Shown here: positions 13,363 through 21,504 of the stretch, one piece after another
Layout: every line of letters begins with the position of its first letter
Position numbering within the stretch: position 1 is the first letter of the stretch
The notes under the pieces: model-generated
What the model was told of the DNA's origin: nothing
The model's input: the letters and a program-made list of their open reading frames with translations, nothing else
Database searches by the model: none
Source: an uncultured Collinsella sp.
GTDB lineage: Bacteria > Actinomycetota > Coriobacteriia > Coriobacteriales > Coriobacteriaceae
DNA length: 26,758 nucleotides
Assembly: GCA_902478365.1 (NCBI GenBank)
Contig: CABSKX010000031.1
Span: forward strand, 1 to 26,758
Direction of reading: 5' to 3'
Made by a program: the position numbers and the translations under genes

Positions 13363-15027
13363 CTACTCTTTATGGCTGCCACCTCCCCGCTTGACCAGGA
13401 GCGCGACCACGATGAGCGCGGCTCCGGCGACCGCTGCGGCGGCCGCGGCGTACATTGCCATATCGCCAGTCGAGGGCATAAAGCCTCCGGTGGTAGTGCT
13501 AGGGGGTGTGCCGGTGGGCGTATTGATGAGCGACGCCTCCAGGCTGCCCGTCGACCCGTCCGCGCTGTCGGCGCGCAGGGGCGACTCGGCCGTGATGGTG
13601 AGTTTGGGCTTGGCGGCGGCCACCTGGTCGACGTCCAGGCCCTCGGCCTTGACCCTCACGGAGCGCGTGCCCTTAAAGGCGGTGTAGCCCTTGGGCGCCT
13701 TAAGCTCGCGGACCTCCAGCTTGCCCGAGTCCACGCCCGAGACGGTCACGCGACCGTCCTCGCCCGTGGTGACGGCGGCCTTGCCCTCTGCATCCCACGT
13801 GCCGTCGGCCACCAGTGTGCGACCGCGGTCGTCGGCGATGCTCAGGACCGCCCCGGGCAGTGGCTTGTCGCCGTCGCTGCCGCGCTTGGTGAGCGCGAGA
13901 TCCCAGGTGTAGGCGCACGCATCGTCGCTCGGCGTGTGGGTGAAGCCGGCGTCGCCGGACTGGTCGGCAAAGGGAGAGCGCGGGTAGCGCAGGTAGACCT
14001 CGTTGGGGTTGCCCTTCGCGATGCCGTGGCTGCACGCGCCGTTGAGCGGCGCGTTGTACACGGCGACCACGCGAGCGCCCGCGGTAAAGGCGTCGGCCCC
14101 GCCGAGCGCGGCGATGAGGTCGCCGGTGTGCACGGTGAAGGTCTTACCGTCGGCCGAGACCCTGCACTGGGCCGTGATGTCGGTCCAGCCCTTCGCGGGG
14201 TCGGTGCCGACGCGCCCGTCCTTGCCGGCCGAGACGGCGTCGAAGCCACCGTCCGCGCCCGCCGCCACGTACACGCGCATGCTCGCGGCCACCTTGGAGG
14301 GGTCGAGCCCCGCGCTCATGGTGTCGACGAACTGCACCGCATAGGTGTCGTAGGCCGTGAGCCCCGCCGGGACCGTGGCAGAGAGGCGCCAGTACAGGTC
14401 GTCGGCGACCGTGGCGTCGGCGGCCTTCTGCCAGGCGGCGGTGCTGTCCTCCAGCACGTGCTTGGACACCTTGGGCGTCGCGGCCTTGGGTTTGACGGTG
14501 ACGGCGCCGCCGCCCACCAGGGCCAAGATCGGCGCTGTGCCGGCCTCGCCCTGGGCGATGGCGTCGTCGTCGGCAACGATGAGCCAGTAACCGCAGGGCA
14601 GCTCGGCCGCCGTGCCCGCATTAAGGGCCACGGACACGGCGCCAGAGCTTTGGAGGGAACGAGCGAGCTGTGCGCTCAGCGCGCTCGTAAGGTGGGAATC
14701 GGTGTTGAGCCACTCGGCAGCTTCCTGCGCGGTGGTCTGGGAATTGGGCATGCCGGCGCTGCGCAGCACGGGCAGTGCGGCGTCGCGCACGGCGTCGCTT
14801 GCCCAGGCGAGGTCGGTGGCGATCTTGGCGTCGCTGTCGCCGTCGACGACGTTGGCGCTAAAGATCTGGCAGGCGTCGTAGCTGCGCGCCACGGTGCCGC
14901 TCACCGTGATGGAACCGGTCGAGGTCGGCGCGGCCTGCGCGGATGCGGGGAACACAACCGCGCAGGTGCCGATCAGGAGGGCAAGCAGCGCAAACAAGAT
15001 CGGGAAGGAGCAAACTCTCTTATTCAC
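13363..15027 (-). CDS. Second pilin (probable base or minor pilin), MPSTG sorting signal
   Basis: A 554-aa secreted pilin. The signal peptide ends near residue 32 (AQAA). VKPKAATPKV resembles the pilin motif of the major subunit, and LEVRELKAPKGY is an E-box of a SpaA-type domain. The sorting signal reads MPSTGD (517-522) rather than the LPL(T/S)G of its two neighbours, and the following helix is Ala-rich instead of sharing their GVT...AG(A/G)AVLC sequence. This suggests a different sortase, as expected for a base pilin linked to the wall by the housekeeping enzyme. GTG 15027 overlaps the upstream stop by 8 bp and has AAGGGGGG 8 bases upstream, so the genes are coupled. Confidence 0.9.
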   Translation of the reverse strand: MNKRVCSFPILFALLALLIGTCAVVFPASAQAAPTSTGSITVSGTVARSYDACQIFSANVVDGDSDAKIATDLAWASDAVRDAALPVLRSAGMPNSQTTAQEAAEWLNTDSHLTSALSAQLARSLQSSGAVSVALNAGTAAELPCGYWLIVADDDAIAQGEAGTAPILALVGGGAVTVKPKAATPKVSKHVLEDSTAAWQKAADATVADDLYWRLSATVPAGLTAYDTYAVQFVDTMSAGLDPSKVAASMRVYVAAGADGGFDAVSAGKDGRVGTDPAKGWTDITAQCRVSADGKTFTVHTGDLIAALGGADAFTAGARVVAVYNAPLNGACSHGIAKGNPNEVYLRYPRSPFADQSGDAGFTHTPSDDACAYTWDLALTKRGSDGDKPLPGAVLSIADDRGRTLVADGTWDAEGKAAVTTGEDGRVTVSGVDSGKLEVRELKAPKGYTAFKGTRSVRVKAEGLDVDQVAAAKPKLTITAESPLRADSADGSTGSLEASLINTPTGTPPSTTTGGFMPSTGDMAMYAAAAAAVAGAALIVVALLVKRGGGSHKE

Positions 15028-18000
15028 GACGCTCGCCCCCCTTCGCATTCGCCTTGCGACGAATGTGCATCCAGGCCGCAGCAGCGCAAAGCACCGCCGC
15101 GCCGGCAAGGTACGTCAGAGTGACGCCCGACATACCAGAAAGGGGCAAAGAGGTGGAGTAGGTGTTGGTGAAGGTGGGGGTAGTGTCGGGAAACTCGTGG
15201 CCCTCGGTCTCGGCGCTTACCCACGTACCTTCTTTGTCAACGGTTCCCTTCCTGTAGGTCACCGCACAGTTGATCTCTCCTTTTTCGGTGTCATACCTTG
15301 CCACAACCGTGAACTTATAGACCGAGTGGTCGTACGTGTAGCGCGAGAACCGCGAACCGTCGGTTTTCTCGCGCACATAGTACGTATAGGTCTTGGAAGG
15401 GCCACCCGTGGAGTCGCCCGAGTCGTCGGGATTACCCCTGATATCAGCGAGCGAATACTTGAGCTCAACCTCTTTATCAGTGGTGTCTTTGAACGAAAGC
15501 GTCTGCTTCGTTTCTTTACCAGAGGTCACGGCAGTACCGATGATGTTTTTAAATTTGCTGTCTTTCGCAAACTGAAGTGTAAACTCCTTCATCTCGCCAC
15601 CCTCAACGACCTTAGTCGCCTTAGGAGTCCAGGAGGCGGGGGGCACGATTTTGTTGGTAAAGGTCGGTTTCTTACTGTTACCGATAGTAACCGTAGTCTT
15701 CGTGCTATCTTGTGAGCTATCTTGTGGGATGTCAACGGAATAGCTTCCGGAACCAAGTGGTTTGAAGTCGGGATCCTTCTCTGTCTTTTTAGAAACGGTT
15801 ATTTCTTTTACCTTGTAATAATTAATAGGAATCGACATGAGATATTTAGTGTCGGATGGATTGTCCTCAACTTTTACCACGATCTTGTAAATGGTCTCGT
15901 CGAATTTGGTATCCAATTCGTTTTCGCCGCTGATGGGTTCCTCAACAAGATAGAAAACGTATTGTCCCGAAGAATAGTCCTTGCCAGAGTCGAAGGTGAT
16001 ATTGCCGTTTGTTTGATCAACAGGCGCCTCGCCCGCAACACTGCAATCGCCCATATCAAATGTGTCGTCATCTTTCCAAGAAGGCTCGATGTCACCATCC
16101 TGGCGCAGCAACTTAAATCTGTAATTGTGCGTGCTAAGGCCTTGCGAGATTCCCTTTTCATCTTTAAGCACCTTGGTGGCATTGAGCTTCATGCTCGGAT
16201 AAACACTCAGATCCTTGACCTCGCCAACGACAAGATCGCCGTTGGTCATGATGCCGCCACCGTGGGTGTAGGAATAGTTGCCACTGATAATGGTCGTAGC
16301 CGCTGTCTGCGCCTTTCCCATGGCATCGGCAGTCGGATGGGCCTCAAGACCGAACATGTACTTGGCCTCGGCGCCGCCATTTGGCTCAATGGTGATCTTC
16401 TCGCCGTCGCAAGTGCCCTGCCAACCAGCCGAGTCGCCGCCGAGCATCTTGCCGAGCACAACTGCAATTGTCGAGTTCGCACCATCTTTTTTACGCACCA
16501 GGAAGAAATCCTTATGGCCGGATTTTTTGAAGGGCTCGGTAATGTACTCGGAGTTACTATCCTCGTTCTTCCCATATCCGCCGGCAGAGTAGTGTTCACC
16601 ATTATTATCTTTATTGTTATAAATAGCGGCACCGTTGGAATGCGAAACGATTGTTTCGCCCGTAGGGCAAGCGCCAACGCCGCCGCCCCAGCCGCCAGCC
16701 TCATTTTCGGCAATCAACGTCTTTACGATATTGAGCTTGCCGCCCTTCTGGATAAAGACGCCACCGCCGCCCCAGTCGCCGCCGCGATCCTTACCCGTCA
16801 TAGTCTTGTTGTTCGTAATGTAAATCTTGCTGTTCTCACCAGCGCTAATTGTTGCCATCGTACCAGTGTTGTCACCGCCAGCGATACGCAAACCGCCGCC
16901 CTCAGCGTTCTCCGCCACGTTGCCGGCAATCGTGCCGCCAGTCATTTCAAACTCGATGGTCTGGTTGTAAAAACCAGCGTAAACGCCGCCGGCAGCCTCA
17001 TGGGAGTAGTTAGCAGTAACTGAGCCACCCGTTATACTGAGCTTGCCACCATTTACACATGCAATGCCACCGCCACCGAGCAGGCCATTGTTAAACGATT
17101 CAGAGATATTGGAATCGACACGATTGTTAGTAATGCTTGCCGAATCGCTGATACTAACGCAAGCATTTTTGGTAAAGACGCCGCCGCCATAACCATTTTC
17201 GGGACTGCCGCCGCTGTTGCAAGTGTTTTCATACGTAGCGTTGCCAGAGATAATTCCGCCCGTAAGCTTCAGGGTGGCTCCCTTGTCAGCATAGATGCCG
17301 CCGCCAGAACCCGACTTGTTTCCCGCGACCACGCCGCCTGTCATTTCGAGACTGGCATTCGCGCCCGCCTTCTCGCCCGTTATGCACAGGCCACCGCCCC
17401 AGCCACCGCCGTTGCCATTGGTGACGTAACCGCCTTCGATTTTGACTTTACCCTCAGAAAAAATCACATGGCCGTCATCGCTCAGATTGGCGGCCGTGGT
17501 AATCATGCCGCCCTTGAGATCGAGCGTGCCGCCCTCTTTAACGGTGACCACATGCTTTACGGAACCGCTGTCCGATGCCGCATCAATAGCGCCAAAGCCC
17601 GTAACGACATGCCTGATCGTAGTCTCGGTTGTGCCGAGTCCATCTTGATTGGGCGTGCTCTTGGTCTCAAAGTAAGTAAGACTCTTAGGAGTGCCACTAT
17701 TTGAGCCGTTTCCTGTTTCCCATTCCATAGACGCAAGATGACCCGCCGTCGTTTCGACCAGGGTCTGTTCGTCTTTTGTTTTACCTAAATCCTCGATAGT
17801 GAGTGTGGCTCCATTTTCGACCACAAAGAAGGAGTCTTTGTTGCCGGAACCACGGTAGAGCATGTGTCCCGCAAGATCGATAGCAGTGTCTTTGGTGATG
17901 GTGATCTGCTTATCCGAATAGGCAAAATCCGTCAGTCGGAACTTGCCGCCATTGGTGAACGTCTCAGCAATATTACCTTTCACCTCGTTATAGCCATCGG

Positions 18001-18400
18001 CACTGACGGTAGCGGGAGCGATAGCGTTTTCATCGTTAGTTTCATCATCAGAAGGCTGTGTATCGGAAGGCTGCGCGGCGCCCTTGGCCTCCGCGTCGTC
18101 GGACGGCAGTCCCGCGGCAGCGGCGTCTTCGCTCGCGCCATTCTCGGCATCATCGCTAATCTGCTTTTCGGCACCCCCGTTAGTGGTGCTGTCTACACCA
18201 GTAGACTCACTTGAGGAACCCCCCCCCATCACAGTTTCTTCGGTAGAAACCGTCTGGGCATCGTTGGCAATGGCCTGCGAGATTGGAGGCATGACGAGCG
18301 ACAGTACCAGGCTCAACACGGAGGCTCCGCACAAAACGCCTGCCAGTACACGGCGCGTCGCTTTTTTACTCGGCTTAGATTTGTCTGAATTTGCTTTCAT
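15020..18400 (-). CDS. Large surface adhesin, probable pilus tip protein (1126 aa), LPLSG-anchored
   Basis: First gene of the pilus locus. A long signal peptide (1-45) is followed by an acidic Ser/Asp-rich linker (46-130). Residues about 270-640 are a beta-helix made of repeated GGxxxGN, (M/I)TGGxIxGN and GGGG(V/I) motifs, like Pmp/adhesin repeats. Two Spy0128-like pilin domains follow (about 737-919 and 920-1084), each opening with a Lys (NATKVL, PKATKVV) and ending in TFTN, the pattern of Lys-Asn isopeptide folds. LPLSG (1085-1089), a hydrophobic helix and a basic tail complete it. ATG 18400 has GGGGAGGAG upstream. A nine-G tract spans codons 58-61. The gene looks less GC-rich than its neighbours. 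Such an arrangement suggests host or mucin binding, but the ligand is unknown. Confidence 0.9.
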   Translation of the reverse strand: MKANSDKSKPSKKATRRVLAGVLCGASVLSLVLSLVMPPISQAIANDAQTVSTEETVMGGGSSSESTGVDSTTNGGAEKQISDDAENGASEDAAAAGLPSDDAEAKGAAQPSDTQPSDDETNDENAIAPATVSADGYNEVKGNIAETFTNGGKFRLTDFAYSDKQITITKDTAIDLAGHMLYRGSGNKDSFFVVENGATLTIEDLGKTKDEQTLVETTAGHLASMEWETGNGSNSGTPKSLTYFETKSTPNQDGLGTTETTIRHVVTGFGAIDAASDSGSVKHVVTVKEGGTLDLKGGMITTAANLSDDGHVIFSEGKVKIEGGYVTNGNGGGWGGGLCITGEKAGANASLEMTGGVVAGNKSGSGGGIYADKGATLKLTGGIISGNATYENTCNSGGSPENGYGGGVFTKNACVSISDSASITNNRVDSNISESFNNGLLGGGGIACVNGGKLSITGGSVTANYSHEAAGGVYAGFYNQTIEFEMTGGTIAGNVAENAEGGGLRIAGGDNTGTMATISAGENSKIYITNNKTMTGKDRGGDWGGGGVFIQKGGKLNIVKTLIAENEAGGWGGGVGACPTGETIVSHSNGAAIYNNKDNNGEHYSAGGYGKNEDSNSEYITEPFKKSGHKDFFLVRKKDGANSTIAVVLGKMLGGDSAGWQGTCDGEKITIEPNGGAEAKYMFGLEAHPTADAMGKAQTAATTIISGNYSYTHGGGIMTNGDLVVGEVKDLSVYPSMKLNATKVLKDEKGISQGLSTHNYRFKLLRQDGDIEPSWKDDDTFDMGDCSVAGEAPVDQTNGNITFDSGKDYSSGQYVFYLVEEPISGENELDTKFDETIYKIVVKVEDNPSDTKYLMSIPINYYKVKEITVSKKTEKDPDFKPLGSGSYSVDIPQDSSQDSTKTTVTIGNSKKPTFTNKIVPPASWTPKATKVVEGGEMKEFTLQFAKDSKFKNIIGTAVTSGKETKQTLSFKDTTDKEVELKYSLADIRGNPDDSGDSTGGPSKTYTYYVREKTDGSRFSRYTYDHSVYKFTVVARYDTEKGEINCAVTYRKGTVDKEGTWVSAETEGHEFPDTTPTFTNTYSTSLPLSGMSGVTLTYLAGAAVLCAAAAWMHIRRKANAKGGERRE
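18219..18227. repeat. Homopolymer tract, nine G on the coding strand of the adhesin
   Basis: ATG GGG GGG GGT at codons 58-61 of the adhesin gives nine consecutive G. Gain or loss of one or two bases would shift the frame early in the gene. Tracts of this length are typical sites of slipped-strand phase variation. Confidence 0.9.
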
Positions 18401-18490
18401 CGATGTCTCCTCCCCAAGAGACCGCGATCTTGCTCTTTCACTATCAAACGTATCTGCGCAATCTGTAATTGCGCACGCTTAGTAATCCGT

Positions 18491-18543
18491 ATTGTAGCGA
18501 TTGTTTGAACATCTAAACAAGATAACCGATTGTTTTGTAGCGA
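18491..18543 (-). promoter_or_regulatory. Pilus locus promoter with repeated sites
   Basis: On the minus strand TTGTTT (18520-18515) and TACAAT (18496-18491) are 18 bp apart, about 90 bp before the adhesin start. TTGTTT and AAACAA form an inverted repeat across 18501-18520. Direct repeats TTGTAGCGA (18492-18500 and 18535-18543) and CGATTGTTT (18498-18506 and 18527-18535) look like regulator sites. Confidence 0.6.
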
Positions 18544-18859
18544 ATTCTCAATTCTCTTGACATTTGCTCAGATTTACCTTCGTTTATTCGCTATCTATTT
18601 TTTGTTTCTGCTGGTAATATAGTTGTCTATCATTTTTTAATGGCATTAGATTTATTTGCACAACATTTTGCTCAAGAGTAAACATCCTGTAAACAGTCGA
18701 AAATCGACCATGAGCGGTAGGTCATTTACCGGGAGTAATACCCTGCCAAACTGATGAGAATATCTTTAGCCCATCGGTGGTTGGAAGCGTAATGTTCAGA
18801 CAACCATATTTGAATTTGCGCGCAGATTGTAGGCATCAACTCGCCCAAATCGCCTGAGG
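18544..18859. other. AT-rich intergenic region without a gene
   Basis: This stretch, especially 18544-18680, is strikingly AT-rich compared with its surroundings. It has a TTGACA at 18557-18562 on the + strand without a matching -10, and no plausible coding frame on either strand. It may be transferred DNA that came with the pilus genes or an AT-rich site for nucleoid proteins. Confidence 0.5.
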
Positions 18860-18891
18860 CCACCACGAAGGTGCCCGTCCCCTTTGTGGTG
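18860..18891. repeat. Hairpin repeat, family B, copy 2
   Basis: CCACCACGAAGG...CCCCTTTGTGGTG with centre GTGCCCGT. It lies 14 bp after the stop of the HAD phosphatase gene, the same placement as copy 1 after the sortase gene. Confidence 0.82.
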
Positions 18892-18905
18892 ATTCTGCCC
18901 CGGCG

Positions 18906-19727
18906 CTACAGCAGATGTTCCTCGATAAAGATTGCAATGCCGTCTTTGTCGTTGCTGGCGGTTACAAAATCGGCGGCGGCACGGGTGGCGTCGCTGCCAT
19001 TTGCCATGGCCACGCCCACGCCGGCGTCAGCCACCATGCAGGTGTCGTTATCGGCATCGCCAAACACGCAGATGTTCTGGAGCTCCATGCCGTTGAGCTC
19101 TGCCACGCGCACAAGGCCGCGTGTCTTGGACACGCGCGGATCCATGAACTCGTAGAGCCGCTGCGTGGTTTGCAGAGCCGCCGCCTTAACAGTGTCATCG
19201 ACAAACGTCGACGCGCGCTCGATGACCTGCGACATCACCTCGGGCACCATGGTAAACATCACCTTGGGCTGCGGCTCGCGCAAAAACTCGGCAAAATCGA
19301 CCACCTGGTAGGGCACGCCGTCGACGCGCGACAGGTGCTCGACGCACGCGTTGCTCTCGGGCACGTAGAACACGCCGTCTCGGGGGCAGACGGGCGTTGC
19401 CGGAAGGTCCGCCATGTGCCTGCAGATGCGCGCGATGGTCTCGCCCGGCAGCGGATAGCTCAGCTCGTTGATGTCGTGCGCGCGGTCGATGACCTCGGCG
19501 CCACCGCAACCCACGAGCACGTCCACCAGGCCTTCGATGCCCCAGAGCTCGTACATGGCCTCGGTCGCGTGGGCGTCGCGCCCGGTACACAGGCCAAAGA
19601 GCACGCCGCGCTCGCGCAGGGCGCGGATCGCCGCCACGGTGCGCGGGGACACCGTGTGCTGGCTCGTGAGCAGCGTGCCGTCAATATCGCAGAACACGGC
19701 TTTGATGTGGCTGAAGGTGGTGTCCAT
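18906..19727 (-). CDS. Cof-type HAD-IIB phosphatase (273 aa)
   Basis: A cytoplasmic haloacid-dehalogenase-type phosphatase of the Cof subfamily, which removes phosphate from sugar phosphates, FMN or similar small molecules. Motif I is FCDIDGTLL with nucleophile Asp14 and Asp16. A conserved Lys appears in DPRVSKTRG, and motif IV is GDADND. The large cap between residues 90 and 195 fits type IIB. ATG 19727 has AAAGG upstream; the frame runs further back only through the hairpin repeats. A TTGACG...TATACC pair lies in front, with a 19-bp spacer. Its substrate cannot be told. It stands alone. Confidence 0.9.
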   Translation of the reverse strand: MDTTFSHIKAVFCDIDGTLLTSQHTVSPRTVAAIRALRERGVLFGLCTGRDAHATEAMYELWGIEGLVDVLVGCGGAEVIDRAHDINELSYPLPGETIARICRHMADLPATPVCPRDGVFYVPESNACVEHLSRVDGVPYQVVDFAEFLREPQPKVMFTMVPEVMSQVIERASTFVDDTVKAAALQTTQRLYEFMDPRVSKTRGLVRVAELNGMELQNICVFGDADNDTCMVADAGVGVAMANGSDATRAAADFVTASNDKDGIAIFIEEHLL

Positions 19728-19820
19728 GGGGGCCTTTCTGGGTTGTACGGCGGTGCTGAATGTGGTCGGAAATGGTGTACATGGTATACCAAGGCGCAGG
19801 CGCGGCCCGTCAAAGCAAAA

Positions 19821-19856
19821 GCCACCACAAAGGAGCCTGGCCCCTTTTGTGGTGGC
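19821..19856. repeat. Hairpin repeat, family B, copy 3
   Basis: GCCACCACAAAGG...CCCCTTTTGTGGTGGC, a nearly perfect stem with centre AGCCTGG. It is 31 bp from family A copy 2. Confidence 0.9.
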
Positions 19857-19887
19857 CGAACCCGAAGGGTGGCCTGGCCCGGGGCGC

Positions 19888-19952
19888 AAACCATCACAAC
19901 ATTCGACGTTTTTCGGCAAAATCGCGATTTTCATCGAATGTTGTGATGGTTT
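19888..19952. repeat. 65-bp hairpin repeat, family A, copy 2
   Basis: Same 19-bp arms as the other copies, with a loop nearly identical to that of copy 1 (AAAATCGCGATTTT). It ends directly against the stop codon of the MFS gene. Confidence 0.92.
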
Positions 19953-21239
19953 TTACTGCCTTGCGGCACGATCAAAATGTCGGCGTCCAAACAGCAGCAA
20001 CGCCGCGGGAACCGCCGTCACGACCATGCCCGCACCAACGAGCGTCTGCTGCACGCCAAACGTCGCCGCCAGCCAGGGGGCAATCGCCAGCGGGGCCACG
20101 CCGGCGAACATGTTGCCAAAACCCATGACCGAGTTCACGCGACCGAGCTGCTCGAGCGGGGCCGTCGTTTGCACGATGGTGTTGTGGAGCGGGTTGACGA
20201 CGCCCCAGGCCACGCCCAGGGCAATCTGGCCGATAAGGGCCACGCACACGTACGGTGTCCCCACATAAATCAAACTTCCCACGCCCACGGACATGAGTGC
20301 CACGAGCAGCGTTTTGAGGCTGACGAAGCGCGGCGGCAAGCGGAGCGCGACCACAGCGCCCAGCACCGCGCCCACACCGCTGGCCGACGAGAGCCAGCCC
20401 ATCCATTCGACACCGACGTGCAGGACATCGCGGTAGAAGAACGACTCCAACGGATCGAAAGCACCGTAGCCAAAGTTCGAGAGGAAGATGATGCAGAACA
20501 GCAAGGTGAGGATACTGTTGGTGAAGACTGTCTTGATGCTTGTCGCGAAGGTGGCGCGGGCGAACGTGCTGGCGTTGGAGCTTTGGCTGGCAGTACTTGC
20601 CGTTGTGCTGCTGTCCGCGGGAGTACTTTCGCGCGCGGCGACGCGACCTGCTTGCGGTCTAAAGCCCCAGCCGGCAATGAGTGCCAACGCGGTAAAGAGC
20701 ATCATGAGCACGAACACCGCGCGTGGCGACGCAGCCGCCGCGACAAAGCCGCCCAGCGTGGGGCCAACGATGATACTCACGTTTGAAAACATGGCGATGG
20801 CGGAGTTGATGCCTTTAAGCTCGACAGGATCGTCGGTGAGGTAGGCCGGATAGGATGTGGCGATGGGCTGGGCGAACCCCATCACAAAGCCCAGGAGCGC
20901 CGCGCCGAGCAGGACGATGCCGGTCGCGCTGCCAAAGGCGATAATCGCCGCGCCGGTTGTCAGCGTGCCGACGATGCTCGCCCGGAAATGCCGACACGGA
21001 CCCCAGGCGTCGAGCGCCGCGCCACCCGCAAAGGATCCCAGGATTACAAAAACATTCATAAACAGGACGGCCAGCGATGTCGCCACGACCGAGGCATCGT
21101 CCGCATAGGTGAGCGTTCCGATAACGCCGATAAAATAACTAGTCTGAAAACCGGTGTAGATAAGAAAGCGCATTGCCACCAGGCGCTTGGCCTGCACGGG
21201 CAGCGATGATTGAGGTTTTGAGAGAAGAGGGATGAGCAT
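19953..21239 (-). CDS. MFS transporter (428 aa)
   Basis: A major facilitator superfamily permease in the cell membrane with about 12 predicted helices in two halves, joined by a Ser/Thr-rich cytoplasmic linker (about residues 200-230). There are no substrate-specific motifs that I recognise; it resembles drug-efflux-like and enterobactin-exporter-like MFS proteins. I set the start at ATG 21239 because AAGGAG is 6 bases upstream; ATG 21257 and 21278 have none. Its promoter (21376-21405) is covered by a palindrome, so it is probably induced by a ligand through a repressor encoded elsewhere. Confidence 0.87.
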   Translation of the reverse strand: MLIPLLSKPQSSLPVQAKRLVAMRFLIYTGFQTSYFIGVIGTLTYADDASVVATSLAVLFMNVFVILGSFAGGAALDAWGPCRHFRASIVGTLTTGAAIIAFGSATGIVLLGAALLGFVMGFAQPIATSYPAYLTDDPVELKGINSAIAMFSNVSIIVGPTLGGFVAAAASPRAVFVLMMLFTALALIAGWGFRPQAGRVAARESTPADSSTTASTASQSSNASTFARATFATSIKTVFTNSILTLLFCIIFLSNFGYGAFDPLESFFYRDVLHVGVEWMGWLSSASGVGAVLGAVVALRLPPRFVSLKTLLVALMSVGVGSLIYVGTPYVCVALIGQIALGVAWGVVNPLHNTIVQTTAPLEQLGRVNSVMGFGNMFAGVAPLAIAPWLAATFGVQQTLVGAGMVVTAVPAALLLFGRRHFDRAARQ

Positions 21240-21367
21240 GGAGACTCCTTGTTTCATACGAATACGGGCGGCGGGCATTCGCCACCGTCTGTCAAATCAA
21301 TCTATCCGCATGAAACTTTAAGGACGCATCAAGCCTCTTCTCTCCGTTTTTTGCCCGTCATGAACTA

Positions 21368-21406
21368 TTTGGTAGATTGTAAGGCATGTCCCACACATCT
21401 ACCAAA
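21368..21406 (-). promoter_or_regulatory. MFS promoter inside a perfect inverted repeat
   Basis: TTTGGTAGAT (21368-21377) and ATCTACCAAA (21397-21406) are perfect 10-bp inverted arms. On the minus strand the -35 TTGGTA (21405-21400) lies in one arm and the -10 TACAAT (21381-21376) touches the other, with 18 bp between. This fits a repressor operator. The leader 21240-21367 shows no other feature. Confidence 0.6.
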
Positions 21407-21412
21407 GCAAAA

Positions 21413-21447
21413 ACCACCACAAAGGAGCCTGGCCCCTTTGTGGTGGT
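21413..21447. repeat. Hairpin repeat, family B, copy 4
   Basis: ACCACCACAAAGG...CCCCTTTGTGGTGGT, nearly perfect stem with centre AGCCTGG. It lies just upstream of the MFS operator. Confidence 0.9.
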
Positions 21448-21466
21448 AATGACGTTTTCCCTGATA

Positions 21467-21504
21467 AAACCTGCCAAAATAAACCTGTCTTTTTTGGCTG
21501 GTTT
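21467..21504 (-). terminator. Terminator of moaA/moaC-mobB
   Basis: A 13-bp stem with one mismatch (21467-21479 with 21492-21504) starts at the stop codon of the fusion gene. The minus strand continues with GGTTTTATC. Confidence 0.7.

Noticed and set aside
13372..15123. 583-codon + strand frame opposite the second pilin gene
   Set aside because: GC-rich antisense shadow without family features.
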